Below the pieces are notes generated by a model. The model was not told the DNA's origin. It was given only the letters and a program-made list of their open reading frames with translations, and did no database searches. Positions 12,149-25,933 of a stretch of DNA of 64,000 nt are shown piece after piece. The DNA comes from Allantophomopsis cytisporea (lineage: Eukaryota > Ascomycota > Leotiomycetes > Phacidiales > Phacidiaceae): assembly GCA_024752435.1 (NCBI GenBank), contig CP103032.1, positions 186,001 to 250,000 on the forward strand. The letters run 5' to 3'. A program made the position numbers and the translations under genes. Within the stretch, counting starts at the first letter, position 1; the number at the start of each line of letters is the position of its first letter.

Positions 12149-13390
12149 ATAATTCATCTTCGCCCTTTCTCATAGCAGCTTATGGGAAATGCAGTCCGCA
12201 CCCAGATGCATCTTTTAAACCTTCAATTGTTGCTGCACTGGATCACTGTCTTTTTCGATTGCATTTGCAGGATGAGTGCTGATGGGTGCGAAGAAAAAAG
12301 GTTATCTGCTGAGAGTTCGAGTAGATCGTTTGCCACTGTCATTGTGGCGGGCCACTATGTTTGAGCTGCGAGTATGAGTATCAATATTCGAGAGTCTCCA
12401 TATGAAGTGACATAGTGTACTACGTACGTACAAATGAAATATTCAGAAAGTACATATGAGGTGTAAGGTAAGGCAATCTTTACAAACCGCCTTTCCGGTT
12501 GGGTTTCCCCCCCCCCAGGCGATGGATGGATGGATGGATACATTACATACTTTGCAGTCCTTTTGTGGATGAGGTCTTACGAAAGCACAAAGCTTGTGTT
12601 TTTGTTGGCTATGTATGCGAAATACGACGCACATGCGTTTTTTTCCCTTCTCCAGCCTGGGCATGGATGATGAAATAGTCGTTGAAACTTTGCTGCTGAC
12701 GACTCTAGACAAACATCCTTGCGTGGCCCTTCTGTTATTTACAAGGTATCTAAGACGAAGGAAAGAAGAAGCATCTTTCACATCCCATTTCGTAAAGAAG
12801 ACAGATTCATATCGGAGATGCTTATGGAAAAAGTAGCGAAACAGTAGTAAAAACAGGAAATACCAAAACAAAAACGAGAAACGCCAGGGGGGCTTCTTGT
12901 ACAACACGGCAACGAAATTACCTAATGATTTAAAGTGATTTAGAGTGTACACCAATGTCGGTTTTGTTTTTTGGGAGTGTGTGTTCAGGTGAGTGTTTGT
13001 GTGTGTTGGACGTACCGCAGGCGCCGTCAGAAGTTATGCTTAATAAACAAGTGTGGATGATCGGCGCAACACAAAGTTTGGAGGGGAGGGGCTTATTCAT
13101 ACATACGTGCAGGCAGGGCCGAGCATGCCGCGATCGTACATTTTGCTAGGTTCGATATATATCCCTTTGAGATGAGATGTCTATGCTGCGAACTGCGTCG
13201 ACTTTATCCGATGGATAATCTACTCTGTTGAAATGGAGCCTATGACCAGCTCAAACTACATGCCATCACTCGGAATGTGGGTGAGGATGGGCCGAATATG
13301 TACAGTTACATATGTGCACACGGGCTGAATGAGCTTGTACTGTACCGCGTATAGAGAGTATGAGTAGGTTTGGACTCGGGGGTCGAGTAA

Positions 13391-13417
13391 GTGAGTGAGT
13401 GAGTGAGTGAGTGAGTG
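13391..13417. repeat. GTGA tetramer microsatellite
   Basis: About seven copies of GTGA in a row in non-coding DNA. Confidence 0.9.
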
Positions 13418-14565
13418 TTTGGTCAAGGTCTTACTGTATTCATACTATGTACTACGTAAAGGATCTTGGACTCACACATACTGTAGGATAGTCTGGACAA
13501 TGTAGGATGGATGGAATAATTATGTGCATCAGGTGAGATGAGTGCGTAAGGTTTGTGGTGAATAAGGTCGATTGAGATAAAGTATCTCATCCACACACAT
13601 CATCACCTTATTTATTGAGATGGTCTCGTCATAATCATACAACAAACAACCCAAACACCTTAATCTTGGGTTCAGGTCCAAAATCTCAGTCATATTGAGA
13701 GTGAGAGAGGGAGAGGGATGGAGAGAATTTTATGCTCTTGTGATCAATTGTCCCTCTACATTTCCAAGTCATGACAATAGTCTAATTCACATACGGTAAT
13801 CCGTGTACAGATACTCCAATATTCAGACCTACCTTACTTAAACCTCTTGTCCTAGATTTATTCGTATGACTGTCACGGGTCTTCATTGTAAGGGAAACGG
13901 AGAATCAGTCACCTGTGCCAACGAAGTGATGCATCAACATTTCCCGTCCAACATACTCCCAATATGCTCAATACTTTACTAGGCACCTGAAACATGATAG
14001 ATCTTACCCTAATTCACTCATCAGTACTATGTACTTGCAAGTACGAAGTCTGAATGACTGACTGACTAAAGTGTCATACTGCTTACATTTACATTACCTA
14101 GCATGCGTAGACTCTCTGACTAGATCTACGTATTCGCTAAAGATTGAACTGGTAGAGGATCAATACATATGTGGATGTCTCCATAGCATAGACATGCAGA
14201 CAGAATCCGATTGATATACGAAGATTCTCGGTGACATTCTCTGCATCACGTCAGTTATCGTAGGGAGTAAGTTGAGATATTTACATGGACACAGCGGAAG
14301 ATCTGGCAAATCCAAAGCCTTCATCTTCATCGCTCTTCAGCTGCCGGGTCCGAGTTGCAACCCGCAAAACTCAATCCTGCTGTGCCTTAAGTAGAGCATC
14401 GCATGGTCCGAATATCTCCGTAATATGCATCCTTAACTTTAAACCCCACCGACGAGAAAAGGATCTACAACAGCATCCTCCCCATCCAGCATCCGTCCAG
14501 TCATCAATGACCTTCCAGCTCGACAAGGTCCACGGCAAATCAACAGCGAAGTCAAAAACCCTATT

Positions 14566-14595
14566 GACAAGACAAGACAAGACAAGACAAGACAA
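14566..14595. repeat. GACAA pentamer repeat, 6 copies
   Basis: Six perfect copies of GACAA followed by one variant (GACAG). Confidence 0.92.
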
Positions 14596-16065
14596 GACAG
14601 TTTAAGGAGATAATCCTCCGTAGGTTTCACGAAAGACCAATAACCATCAGCGTGCAGTGAGTGTATGGATACGAAGAGAAAGAAGCAAAGTACATGATCA
14701 TTATTATGGAGGGACGAAAACCCCTGTGCATAACTCAACAAGGAAAAGCCGTTTAGAAGCTGAAGCCGCGGCGAACGGGCGAGAAGGGGGTCGCAAAAAA
14801 ACAAAAAAAAAAGAAAGTCATGTATGTATGTATCTCCGAAGAAGCTTAAAAATTAAACATTGTCACAACCGATAGGCAAACTCTAAGCCAGTTTTTGTGC
14901 TCTGCAGAGAAGATGCACGAATGCGCCACGAATGTAACTCTCTATTTACTTGCGCAGAGAGGGAGGATGATGGGGTTACACATAGCAGGCCCTGCAACGA
15001 ATGAGCGTCACGAACCTCGCCCTTCTCTATGGGATGCAATGGAAGGCCCGCTCTTCCGCGCCTTGAGGGAGGTTGCTGCTTGCTGAAGCTTCGCATTTCT
15101 TGATGCGGCCTTGCGGGAACAACGCCTGATAATAATGAGCGGGAAATTCCAGATGTGGAGATGGCCGGGTATATACACAAAATGTGATAAGGTGTATTCA
15201 CCCATACTCTGTCACGGATTTGTACTTATTACTTCATTGTTATAGGTAGTGTGTGTGCATGAGTGTCAAATACGAATTCGCCGTTTGAGGCGTGGCGTAT
15301 GAGTCTGTTTGAATCTGGTATCTCCAATCATGATGCTTAACGAGCATCTGCCTGCTTTGCGCTTCCATAGACCGGGCCCTCTCCACCGGCCCGAGCAGTA
15401 ATTTCACATCCGGCTGCCTCTATATCCGACAGTATCAATGGCAACGCCAGCCTCACTTCACGGTATTGAATGGCGGTAATTCAGTGACATTCACGACGTA
15501 TTCGCATTATCGTATATCCAGAACATCCGCCGTATATGGTTTCTAGGCGCTGCGCAGCCAAGGAAGGAATACGAGAGGGGTTTCTGTTGTGTAGCTGTGT
15601 ACCTATAATCTATTGAAATGTGGTTTCTCTAGATTGGGTTTTGCAATTTAACGACCTCTCTCTTTCTCTTGGGACGAGTTCTTGAGTGTGTGGTGGTGAC
15701 TCGGCGCCAAGCTGGGCCGAGACTCATGGCTTGGGCATTTCCCGCTGTCTCCAAAGGGCACTACGCACAGATTATTGATTGAGCCTTGATGATTACTGTA
15801 TTGTGCGATGGAATGTTGCAGAATTTAGACTGAGGGCATGGAGGACGGGGGGGCTTTTCTTTACGGCAAGAATTGTTGAGTATCACACAATGTCCGTCAA
15901 TGGCGTATTTGGGGGCTTCCAGTAAGAAACAGTACTTGGACAAGGGATGTTGGTAGATGAAGGGATATGAAATCATAGGTACTACATACTGCATCAATAC
16001 ATCTGTTTGAATCAACGACGATGAACTTGCCGTATATGCATGAAATTCTGTGCTCTATAAGTATT

Positions 16066-16090
16066 GTATGTATGTATGTATGTATGTATG
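16066..16090. repeat. GTAT microsatellite
   Basis: About six copies of the tetramer, followed by the imperfect repeat GATTATAT. Confidence 0.85.
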
Positions 16091-19000
16091 ATTATATGTA
16101 TGATTATATGTACTTATGTACCTCCTAATTACCCCCAACTTCCATAATCATCATCATAATCATCACCTCATCTCTCACATCAGCCTCCTACTCCATCCTC
16201 TTACCGTAGCATTCTGAGCATAAAAAACCCCACCATCCAATACTCATCAATATAACATCATCCAGCATAATCATCGTCACCGCAACCTCAAGTCCTTCCC
16301 ATCTATCCCGACAACCAAGCACTTCAATTCCCGCCAAATCTGCCAAGCTCACCGCCAAGACTCGCGTGAGCTTCACTTGCAGACACAAAGACTGGTCACT
16401 CCCCTGTTGGCGAACTGGGCATGCATACACTGGCCCACCCACCGTCGCGTCATACGAACAAGCTTAACATACCTTATTTCCACTTCGCGCTGCACCCCTG
16501 GCCGCCGCACCTGAGCCAGCGAAGCTTTTCCTGGAAGCCCTGCTGAGGTGCAAAGTAATCCACTGTGCCATGGGCCCTTTTTCTTCCTTCCTTCCTACCA
16601 CACCTCCCCTCCTTTCTCCCCCCTCCCCTCTCCATTCCATTCCATTGCCCGGGGGGGCTTGAAAACGGGGTGTGTGGGTGGGATTGCAATTGTGGACCGG
16701 GTTTTGGCCTTGGCTTTCACTGCGAACTTGGGATTGGGAGGAAGCATCGACGCAGCTGGGGAGGGGCTGGCGTACTGTGGATCCACCGGAATCCTTGCGC
16801 GACGCGTAAGCTGGCGCCGGGAGTCGTAATGGTGCTTGTTATGTTGTCACTGGCACTCTCTTACGGAATTGTGCGAATGTGCGAATACGTGTTGTAGAGC
16901 ACATACTGGTAATAGCCCTGATGAGTTTGCTCTGTAGTTTTGGGGGTGGGGGTCGTTGAATGTTGTCATGGCGAAGTCATTTATTTTACTTTTGTGTTGG
17001 GGTTGTGATTGTGGTTGGGGGCTGTTGCACTATTTTCTATGGGCAGGATTCGAGTGCATTGATTCTCATTGTCGGAGGAATGATGATGGATCAGGAGATC
17101 TAATAGTGAGGCAAAGACAAAGACAAGGTGGAATTCTGCCTCGAAACCACGTATTTTGACGACGGAGTGCAAATGAAGAATCTCTATGATGAAATGGATA
17201 TTACTGTCATGCATGTATTCATCATGTATTATCAACGCAACATTGCAGATTGCAGTACATAGAAACAAGCTCTCCCCCCTTCAAACGAAGCTTTCATCAT
17301 CCTATCCACTATTTGAGTTGCATCTTCATCAGGAACTCAAAACCAAGCGCGCGCATGAAGCAAATGAATATCACCGGGGAATAGAAGCAGACGATCGCAA
17401 TCCTTCCAAACCTACCCCTTCTCCATCGCCCATCCTCTTCCCCTTCCTTTGCGGAACATCCGCGTACCTTAACTTAGATTCACAGATTTGCAGATTTGCA
17501 TCACAGCCTCAACTCTTTCGTTTCGTTTCGCCCGGAAAGAAACCATATCTCCTGTCGCCATTGCGTACGTACGGTGCGCAAGGATCCAAAGGGATGCGCG
17601 TAAGTTCGACTACGAGAGAAAGAAAGAAAAATGTATTCATAGTCAGTCAACTCGGATCTTGGTGAGCATCCGTCGCTCCGTGAAGCTCCGTCGCATGCGT
17701 ACTCCATATGATGAATACGGTGTTTGAAGTGTCCTCTTCCTCGTAGACCCATCTTAATCCTTCGCCAACGGTCGCCGCGCAACAAAGCGCCCTTATTTTA
17801 GCCATGTTAATTTCGATCAAGCTTAAACAAAGGCTTTGTGGATCCTGATATTCGTTTGCGTGGCGCGGTTGAAACATTTTCTTCCCTCCCTTACCCCCAC
17901 GGATAGCGAGTCAATAACCCCCTGTTTCCTCAGTAAGTGGAACTGTAGCCTCCCCCATTCATTCCTTTCGCATTCACTGAAACTGCCCTTCGGCGTAGGG
18001 GGTACAGAGGTCCAAAGCGTTGTAAATTTCATCATGTAAATTTGTATGCATCATAGATTTATTACGTCTGTGTGTTTGATAAACATATTTAGGTGTTCTC
18101 ACTTGGTGATTAAGTGATGAATTCCAAGCACTCTAATTGAGAAGCTAATTTACAATACGGGCCGTTATAATCAAAGGTCATAAATAACAATTTTCCGGAG
18201 GGCCTTGTAAGCAATTTCGCGAAAGATAAATTTGGCCTTTAACGAAGAGCTTGTTCCATAGATAGGGTGTACATAATCTTGGATTTGGATTCGGAACCCT
18301 GTCGGGCTGAATTTGGCAACGGCGATCGCGAACTTACGGCGTACTAGTAGAGTATGAAGATTGAAGTGGCAATCGTAAGACCTTCTGGAATGATGGGCGG
18401 AGATCTTGATGATCAGTTAGGAGTGTATTCATGCATTTTGGTGCTGGATTTGGGGCTTTTGGGGGAGGGGAGGGATGAAATGGGAATGGGCGAGGAATAT
18501 GAGGTGTTTTATGCATAACAGAGAAGGATCGTAACTATGCTTATAGGGGATCTTGGGCTTTAGTGCTTGTGCAGCGATGCCAAGATATGAAGGTTTGTGT
18601 AGTTTGGAAGTGATTAGTTGTATTGCGTAGTGGTGGTGACGACGTATGAGTGCTATGTTGACTTTCGGTGTCAAGAACGTTGCTAGATGTGTTCGAATTT
18701 GGGCTGTTGATACTGTAGGTTTTAAGTTATCTCCTGCTATGTAGTGAATGGGGATATATGGCTAATTACATATTCTTTCGAATTCTGGCAGATACACACG
18801 CACACACACACATACTCTCTCAAATAAGACCTCTCAAACCAATAAGATTGTATTCCGAGTACATTGAAGGAAAAGCTCTATTGATGTGAAGCTTCTGGGT
18901 TTGATGTGAGGTAGAATTCTTGGGATCTTCACAGCAAGTTTGGTTGCCGCCCCTTTGTGACAGCCTAGCTTGTATGATACTCATGAGCTCGTGGCGACTT

Positions 19001-20372
19001 CGAGATGCCTTTCAACAGTAGGCTTCGTTATTTCACAGTAAAGAACTATCACGTTCGTCTGTTATGAGAAAAAAATCTGTTCTTATGTCAAAAGTCTCCA
19101 GCATTAAACACCACCTACATAGACCAACGAATAGAAACGTCTCGTTTTTCAAGACTAGGAAAGCTAAATTTTAAACATTATATAACCAGACACTCTACAC
19201 ACACATCTTACAACATCTCCTTACTCTTAAATACTAATTATCAATGGAAGCAGTGCGTCAAAGGCCGAGAAACCAGATTTAGTCATCAAGCAGCCTTCCT
19301 CAACGCCCCAGGGGCTTGGTCAACTTTAGCGAGACGTGGAAGGCTGAAAGTGAAGGTGGAACTGATCCAACTAGCTTTTCATATCATGAAAATCTATAGT
19401 TCTGATTATTTGGAGCGAAGCTTTATAAAGCATTACTATAATTCCCTCTCCTCACAAGTTGGAAGTTTGCATTACAAAGATAGTGTCGATAATTGGTGAA
19501 GGTGCAACCACTTGACTATAAAAACAAGCCTGATCGTCCAATCCATCACAAATATATTATCCATTGTCATGTTAAATACTACAATCGATGCTGAGGATGT
19601 TTGTCTACGTTATGTGCACTTTTCACACATCATTCATTATCAAGTAAGGTGTCGCCATCGTCATCACACTTCCTCGTTGTTGATTCGTATCCTCATTTAA
19701 CAGCACAGACATACACCTTTTCACAGTACTTTCGTACCATTTACCTCTGATACCATATATGTGCTATTACATAGGTGGTCTTTCAAGCCAGGCGCCCTGA
19801 TAATAATAACGAGCAAAGTAAAAGCTCTTGCTATAACATAGTATCAATTCAGGCTACATGCCTCTCTTCAATGGCTGTAGTCTCCAGGCGTCTGTTGTAT
19901 GAGAAACTCCTTGTATTGTTTGTAGTTCAAGAGTAGTGGTCTCATATACTCATGAAGGTCTCTTTCTTAAATATATGCATCTGAACAAACAATAGCGTCT
20001 GTGCACAGTTTTGAGGATTGATAATCCTATCAAGAACAGCATAGGTATAATTAGGCTTTGAATAAGTAAGACGGTAAGGCACTGGGGAGGAATGATGGAG
20101 CGATTGATACACGAGAATTGAACAATAGAGGAGAGTTGAGTAGGTCATTCATTGACGAGGAATCAGAACAGCCTATCTCCTATAACCCTAAAGCTTCGCC
20201 ATGATAGCTTGGATAAATCTATGATCTATATCAAGGCTCTTTTCCAAAAACCATAAACGTTAAAAACATGTCTATTTGACTTACAATCTATAAGTAGTCA
20301 GTGTATGCAATACCTCCAACCATGAATCACAAGGCCAGTGTCTCGGTATCCAACCACACCAGCATATATACT

Positions 20373-21786
20373 TTACACAGCCCGAACCCCCTTTTTAGCA
20401 ACAGTACATCTTGCCCAGAAAACAAGCCCAGCCCCAAAGATCAAAACAGCACCTATAAACTCAAACACCTGGTTATAAGAGTTATAATGCGAAATCATGG
20501 CTCCCGAAATCGGTGCCCCGATAAGAGCAGAGACACTATACACTGCGAAAGCCATGCCGATATAAGTGCCGATAAAAGTCGGATGTGGTGCGGTAAACGC
20601 AGCAGTAAGAGGCAAGAGCGCGACGACAGAGCCAGAGAAGAAGCCATATAGAATGGAGAATACGAGGATAGCAGCGGTGGACTTTATTCTCATCCAACAG
20701 AAGACAAGAATACCACACGCAGCGCTCGAGAAAGCAAGGATATTGAAGCGGCCCAGAGACTGCGCCGCCTGGCCGGAGATAAGGCGACCGAACAGCGAGC
20801 CCGCGTTGAGGATAGCGATGGTATAGAATGAGAGGTCTTGGCTAAGGCCGTGGCCTGTTGCGTAGGTGGGTAAGTAGAAGAAAGGTACAAGAAGGCCGAG
20901 ACAAACAAAGAAGAGGCCAGCAACCTGAAGGGAATAGGTCGGGTTCTTGAATGCCCCTGGGAGGAGATACGTCCCCTTTCGTGCCGGAAAGCGTGGGATG
21001 ATTGTTATTGCTGCGATGATCGCCATACCCAGCATTAAGAACCCGATGATTCGCACTGCCCAGCCAAAGCCGACATTTGTATGGAAGAGGAGTCGAGCTA
21101 GCATCACTGGGAATATCACGCCGCCAAGAGAGGAGCCGGATGAGGCGATAGCCATTGCCAAAGGTCGACGGGCGTGGAAATAATGGCCGATCACTGAGAT
21201 GGCTGGCGTGTATACAAGGCCGTTGGTGATACCTCCTAGGACACCCTGGCATAGAATAAATTGGTAGTACTCTTTGCAGACACTAGTGAGCATGACCGAG
21301 AGAATGTATAGAATTGCAGAGGCCCATATGATAATCTTGTATCAAGTAAGTATATGCTAGTGAAGTAACGGGTTGAAGTTGTGAGTTGACGTACCCGTGG
21401 TCCATATCGGTCATTAATTGGTCCAGAGATGAGAGCAGCAGAGAACTGGAAGAAGACTTGCAGTGAACCAATCCAGGAAATATCAGAAGCGGATTTATGG
21501 CTTAGGAGAAATTGGATGTAGTAAGCTTCGTAGACACTGTAATCATAATTAGTATAGGTTCTTCCAGTATCTCCGACAGCTGAAGAGAAGCGTACCCAAA
21601 TGCGTTTATATAACCAAATGTGATGAACATCACACAGAAGCATCCGACGACAACCAGCCATGCGGTTCGACCCCCCTCTGGGAAGTCCGGCATTTTGGGA
21701 GGATCATTATCTGAATGGGATTCTTCGAGAACCTTGGTCTCAGCTCCAATATCGTCGGGTCGTGAGCTCTCAATATCGCCAGGCAT
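20373..21786 (-). CDS. MFS transporter, monocarboxylate-transporter-like
   Basis: This is a plasma-membrane or organellar major-facilitator permease of the fungal MCT/MCH type; the substrate is unknown. I read three exons: 21786-21596, 21536-21395 and 21335-20373. The introns are 59 bp (GTACGC to ACAG) and 59 bp (GTACGT to CAAG). The joined frame is 1,296 nt, 431 residues. After an acidic cytosolic N-terminus, TM1 contains WLVVVGCFCVMF, and the first junction rebuilds INAFGVYEAYY. The loop between TM2 and TM3 has the MFS motif-A-like GPINDRYGPR. Exon 3 carries the remaining helices, including PAISVIGHYFHARRPLAMA, a hallmark of this subfamily, and ends in a short basic tail. About 12 TM segments fit the length. 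Neighbours give no pathway hint. Family confidence is high. Confidence 0.9.
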
Positions 21787-23822
21787 AATGAAATATGAGG
21801 ATCAATATAAATAATCTTCTTGATCTTGACAATGTGTACCCTGAGACTCGACGAATGTTTCCACAGACTTACTTATATACCCCCTCTCCTCCCCAACCCA
21901 TCAACCAGAATTCTCTGCAAACTCATTACATCCGAACAATAAATTGTTGCCTTTAAGACCGACATTCGTAACAAGTGAGTACTGGTGGTTTCTAAGGAGT
22001 ATGGACGTGCGAACGAGAAGCCAGTCGTGATGTCGGCTGTAAGGACTTCCGAAAGAGGTTAAACATCGGCCATAAACAATTCGCATCGGTCATAAGCAAG
22101 GTCGCGATGCATGCTGTTATCATTTTGCGGCGAAGATCACCAAGGCTAATAGGAACGGCATTTGTTAACGCATAATCTCAGGATCTGATAAGACCACAGA
22201 TGAGCGGGAGGCGTAGGCTTTCATGGTAGAGTCTAATATCTCCTGGCTTCGCGTTTCAGTGTTATGAGCGCCTGTTGGTGTGATGGCTTGATGCTAATCT
22301 CAGATGCTAGCTACTTTATGCTCACATCAAAGAAACAAGTGAGCTGGTTATTTTTGGCTACTGCTTGTCTTATTCATATTTGTAGAAGACCGGGTAGGAT
22401 TATGTAGAGAGTACTTGGTTAGCAAAGTCTAGCAGTAGGATATACTAAAGTAAGTACTACTGTCAGACAGAAAACTTGATTTAGATGATATGAGAATACA
22501 CACTCACGAGTATACCAAGTCCCATGTAACTGTTCATGAATGCCTCTTAATTACACCTTTTGCCAATACCTATACTCCTACAGCTTCAGCATCTACCATA
22601 TACACCTATACACTTGACCTAATAGACCACATAATCTTCTCAATCATTATCATTCGCCTCCAACACCACTTCGTTCAAAGGCTTGAACATTACCGTATTA
22701 CGATGTACGTTATGTTACCCATACGAAACAGACTCAGTAAGATTTGTACTTATGGCAAGAATCTAAACTCACAACTGGGTTTTCACGTTCACGTAGCGAT
22801 TTACGCCGACGATATTCTTATCGACGACGAGATAATTAACGGTGACGAGAATATAATCAGTAGCGAGATAACCTACGATAACAAGAGCATTCTACGTACC
22901 GCAACCGTAGCAAACGCAGATTGCAGATTCTTCCGCCCACAAGTGCAATTATGGATGAGTTGTGTTTATCTTGAACGCTCTGAGACGAAGAAATCGACGT
23001 TTTTATAGTGCGTCGACTACGCTAATATCGATCTAAGGTTAACTTGGAATGAAAATACAGCGATAGGAACTTAATTTGTATTAATAACATCATACATACT
23101 AGCAAAGCAACATATAATCAGTGGATTTTAGCTGTACATAGATTGGCCCGGATACTTTTTGTTGAATTTATCTAGAACAGCACGGCTTGAATACAACTGA
23201 TACTCACACTTTGATAGCTCTTGTAGCAAACAGGAATACATATCAAGCACATGCTTGGACGTCGCCATTTAATCTAGCTCATTACCTCCAATACTGTGAT
23301 AGCTTACAAGGAAGCAAATGACAAACAAGATGGCCTGTCTGTTCTAGGTAGTTAGATCAAACCTCACGTATTATGCATCTCGTATAGTCTCATGCTCCCT
23401 ATGGAGTGAAACGCGAATAATATAATGGTTCTTTTGTATTTCGGCTTTTGTATAAACAAAGAGCGAGGTTGTAACTCCCACCGTATCAATCACCTTCCAT
23501 TTGTAGCTTAATGAAGCCATTCGCAGCGCAACAAACATCCACCATCTCCCATTATAGTTTGTCGTCCAAAAACACCATATGTTTGAAGGATGGAAAGCTC
23601 TGTCTTCGCACCTGAAATGTGGACTCATACACGCAGCAGCAACAACATCAAACACCATAGCACAATAAACCAAAGCAAAACGCCAGCCAACTCCAACCTC
23701 GAATGTTATTATCTCCAGAGAAGATGAAGTCCTGATACCATAGTAGTGTCTCATCTCGATGGAGAGAACGGAGTTCCGATACCACAGTAGTACCTCATCT
23801 CCTCAGAAAGAGACAAATTCCG
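21787..23822. other. Intergenic region
   Basis: It contains the MFS promoter and the 3' flank of the CCHC-knuckle gene. An open frame of 172 codons on the plus strand (22490-23008) has no recognisable domain, a tract of Asp/Glu/Ile-rich residues and no clear upstream context. I do not call it a gene, though an orphan gene is possible. The rest shows nothing I can identify. Confidence 0.5.
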
Positions 23823-25933
23823 TTAATGCCACCAGAACCACGCAACACCGCGCTTCTTCGATACCGTGGAGACGTCAACCTGGGTCTCGAGATGCTTACG
23901 CTTCTCAATCCTGGCATACGTTAGTGGTGGTAAGTACATGTGAGGTGATAGCAATGACAAGCCGAATCCAAAATACAAGGTACACGCTAACGTCAAGAGC
24001 AGAACAAACAAACAAACACGTGAACAACTTACGGAAGTGCATCAGCAGCTTCTACTAACGAAGCCTGTGTCTCGTAGACAACAGTATTGAGCGAATCGAC
24101 CTTTGCAGTGAGCTCCAAGACCTTGGCTCTAAGGAGCGAGTTCTCGACGGCTCGACGCTCACTTGCGTATCGAATTGCTGAATCGAAGGCACCATATGAG
24201 TTCTCTGCGTCGATTTTGATCTTGAGCTGCTCGGTTCGCAGTGTCAGGACACACTGTCTGTACTGGTAGCCTTCTTGACCCTCGAGTCTGATAATGGCAC
24301 GCTTTTGGTTTGACAACTTTTCGAACTCAATTGCGATGAGGTCCTTCTCATCTTGTATGATCTGAAGTCTTGCGCGCTTCGTCACAGAAGTTATGGCTGG
24401 TGTCAAGTCTTGGTTGAGGAGGCCAGTTGGGGATACTACAAGTTCCTGTCTCATAGCCTTGGTGACGTATTGCTTGTCAAACCCGCAAAGGATTTGGTTC
24501 ATCTTTTCCTCGGAGTAATCATGGAGCGCGGCCTTGAGATGAGCAACACTGATGACACCCTTACTTCCACTGATGATATCGTGGTATGACTGGTGGAGAT
24601 TGTGCTCCTTTCCCACTTGCTCAATGCACTCATTAATTACGACAGCGAGCTCATTAGCATTGAGTCGAAAGCCCTTCATATACGAAGCATATCTCTGAAT
24701 CAATTCAGATTCCTGACACCATTTTGTGGACTCAAGCATCCTCAACTTGAAATTCAAGTATGGAAACAAGCTCAAGCACATAAATAGTGAGTGCGATGAC
24801 TTTCCACAATAGTCGCAACTATCCGGATCGTAAGACGGTCTAGCTGGCTTCAATTCGAAGATCTTGCATAGGAGCTTTCGCAAAGCTTTGATCTTCGCCA
24901 TGTATGCTTCAACTAGCATATGTTCAGCAGAAAACACGATCCTATGGAATTTCTTGTGGGGTCGTATGCCGAGTGGAGGGAATAACTCAGGGCATGCCGC
25001 AGTCTCGTGATCTTTGGAGACTGAACAATAGATGCACACTTTATCATCTCCGAGACAGAGTTGCTCAGCAATTGATGACAGGCATTCAGACGCAATCTCT
25101 GACTTTTGATAGTCCTTTCTGGTATCTCTGGAGAAGGAACCAGGGACATTCGGATCATAGACTACAGCACGGAGGACGTCAGAGCTGTCAGAATGTTCAG
25201 GAGTCTCAGCATCTTCGGGCTCTTTGCCATCTTCTTTTCGCTGACGGAAAGCAAAAGTGCGTGCAACCTTCTTGATTCTCTTCCCTAAGTTCTCATCGAA
25301 GATCTTGGTAGGGGCTTCAAAGGGTTCCTTGTCGCCAATCTTTCCATATTTACGAACCTTTTTCGATTCGTGGACCGGCAACTTACCTTCCTCTGGGCCG
25401 CCAGGAAACTCATGGTACTTGCTTTGGGGATACGATGGCCCTGGTTTTCCGAATGAGACCTTTTGCTTTGATACCGTATTATTTTTGGTAGGCATAGCTT
25501 TCTCAGCACTTTGAAATCCTGGGTCAATATAGCTGAGGTCTTCATCCTCACTATATTCCTGGATTTTCTCTTCCTTGTGATCGTCGCTGGAGGGTTTACT
25601 TCGGAGATAGAGGTCTTGAGATGGTGGATTTGAAGAAATTGACCGCATTTTCTTTGTCTCTACTGCATTCATATTACCCTTAGAACACTTCAGAATGGTT
25701 TTTTCATCGCCGGGCGAATCTAGAGATCTTTCTCCTGGACGAGCGCTCTCTATCGTGTTGTAAATGCCGGAGGCTGATCGAGCAGACATACTCCAGTGTT
25801 GGTAGTTCTGTCCTGCTGTGCTCAAATTTTGATGAGGTTGATCCCATGCGTCTTTTGGGCTGTCCGGTAGAGGAATCGCACGTGCGACTTTGGTGGGGGA
25901 TTTCATCGGAGATGCTGGCCCCGAAGAAGACAT
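23823..25933 (-). CDS. Unrecognised protein with tandem CCHC knuckles and C-terminal coiled coil (two exons)
   Basis: I do not recognise a characterised homologue. Exon 1 runs 25933-24033. The uninterrupted frame would stop a few bases further on, but a consensus donor GTAAGT at 24032 ends it just before that stop. A branch-like CTAAC and acceptor CAG at 23911 then open exon 2 (23910-23823). Splicing removes 122 bp and gives 662 residues with a new tail ending VAWFWWH. Residues 1-250 are Ser/Pro/Lys-rich and look disordered. Two zinc knuckles follow: C300-x2-C-x5-H-x4-C314, and C373-x2-C-x4-H-x4-C386, the retroviral-type spacing. Each is followed by a similar LFP phrase, as if the unit were duplicated. 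Residues of about 530-640 are charged and heptad-like, probably a coiled coil. RNA binding or a domesticated gag-like origin is possible, but there is no protease or reverse transcriptase nearby. Confidence 0.8.

Larger units (their letters stand above)
5901..20372. other. Gene-free upstream region (about 14.5 kb)
   Basis: I find no exon series, domain or conserved frame here; open frames stay below 175 codons and read as low-complexity noise. The stretch lies upstream of the WOPR gene and downstream of the MFS gene, both on the minus strand. It holds many microsatellites, several short perfect palindromes (6001-6026, 7920-7946, and GTACTTGCAAGTAC at 14031-14044), and repeated motifs such as TACGTAC. 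Composition is mixed, with AT-richer DNA from about 18.0 to 20.3 kb. It could be cis-regulatory DNA, carry non-coding transcripts, or be an eroded repeat region. The sequence alone does not decide between these. Confidence 0.6.

Noticed and set aside
12443..12955. 170-codon minus-strand frame with hydrophobic segments
   Set aside because: It has no domain, no splice partner exons and an aromatic-rich segment typical of random AT-rich DNA.
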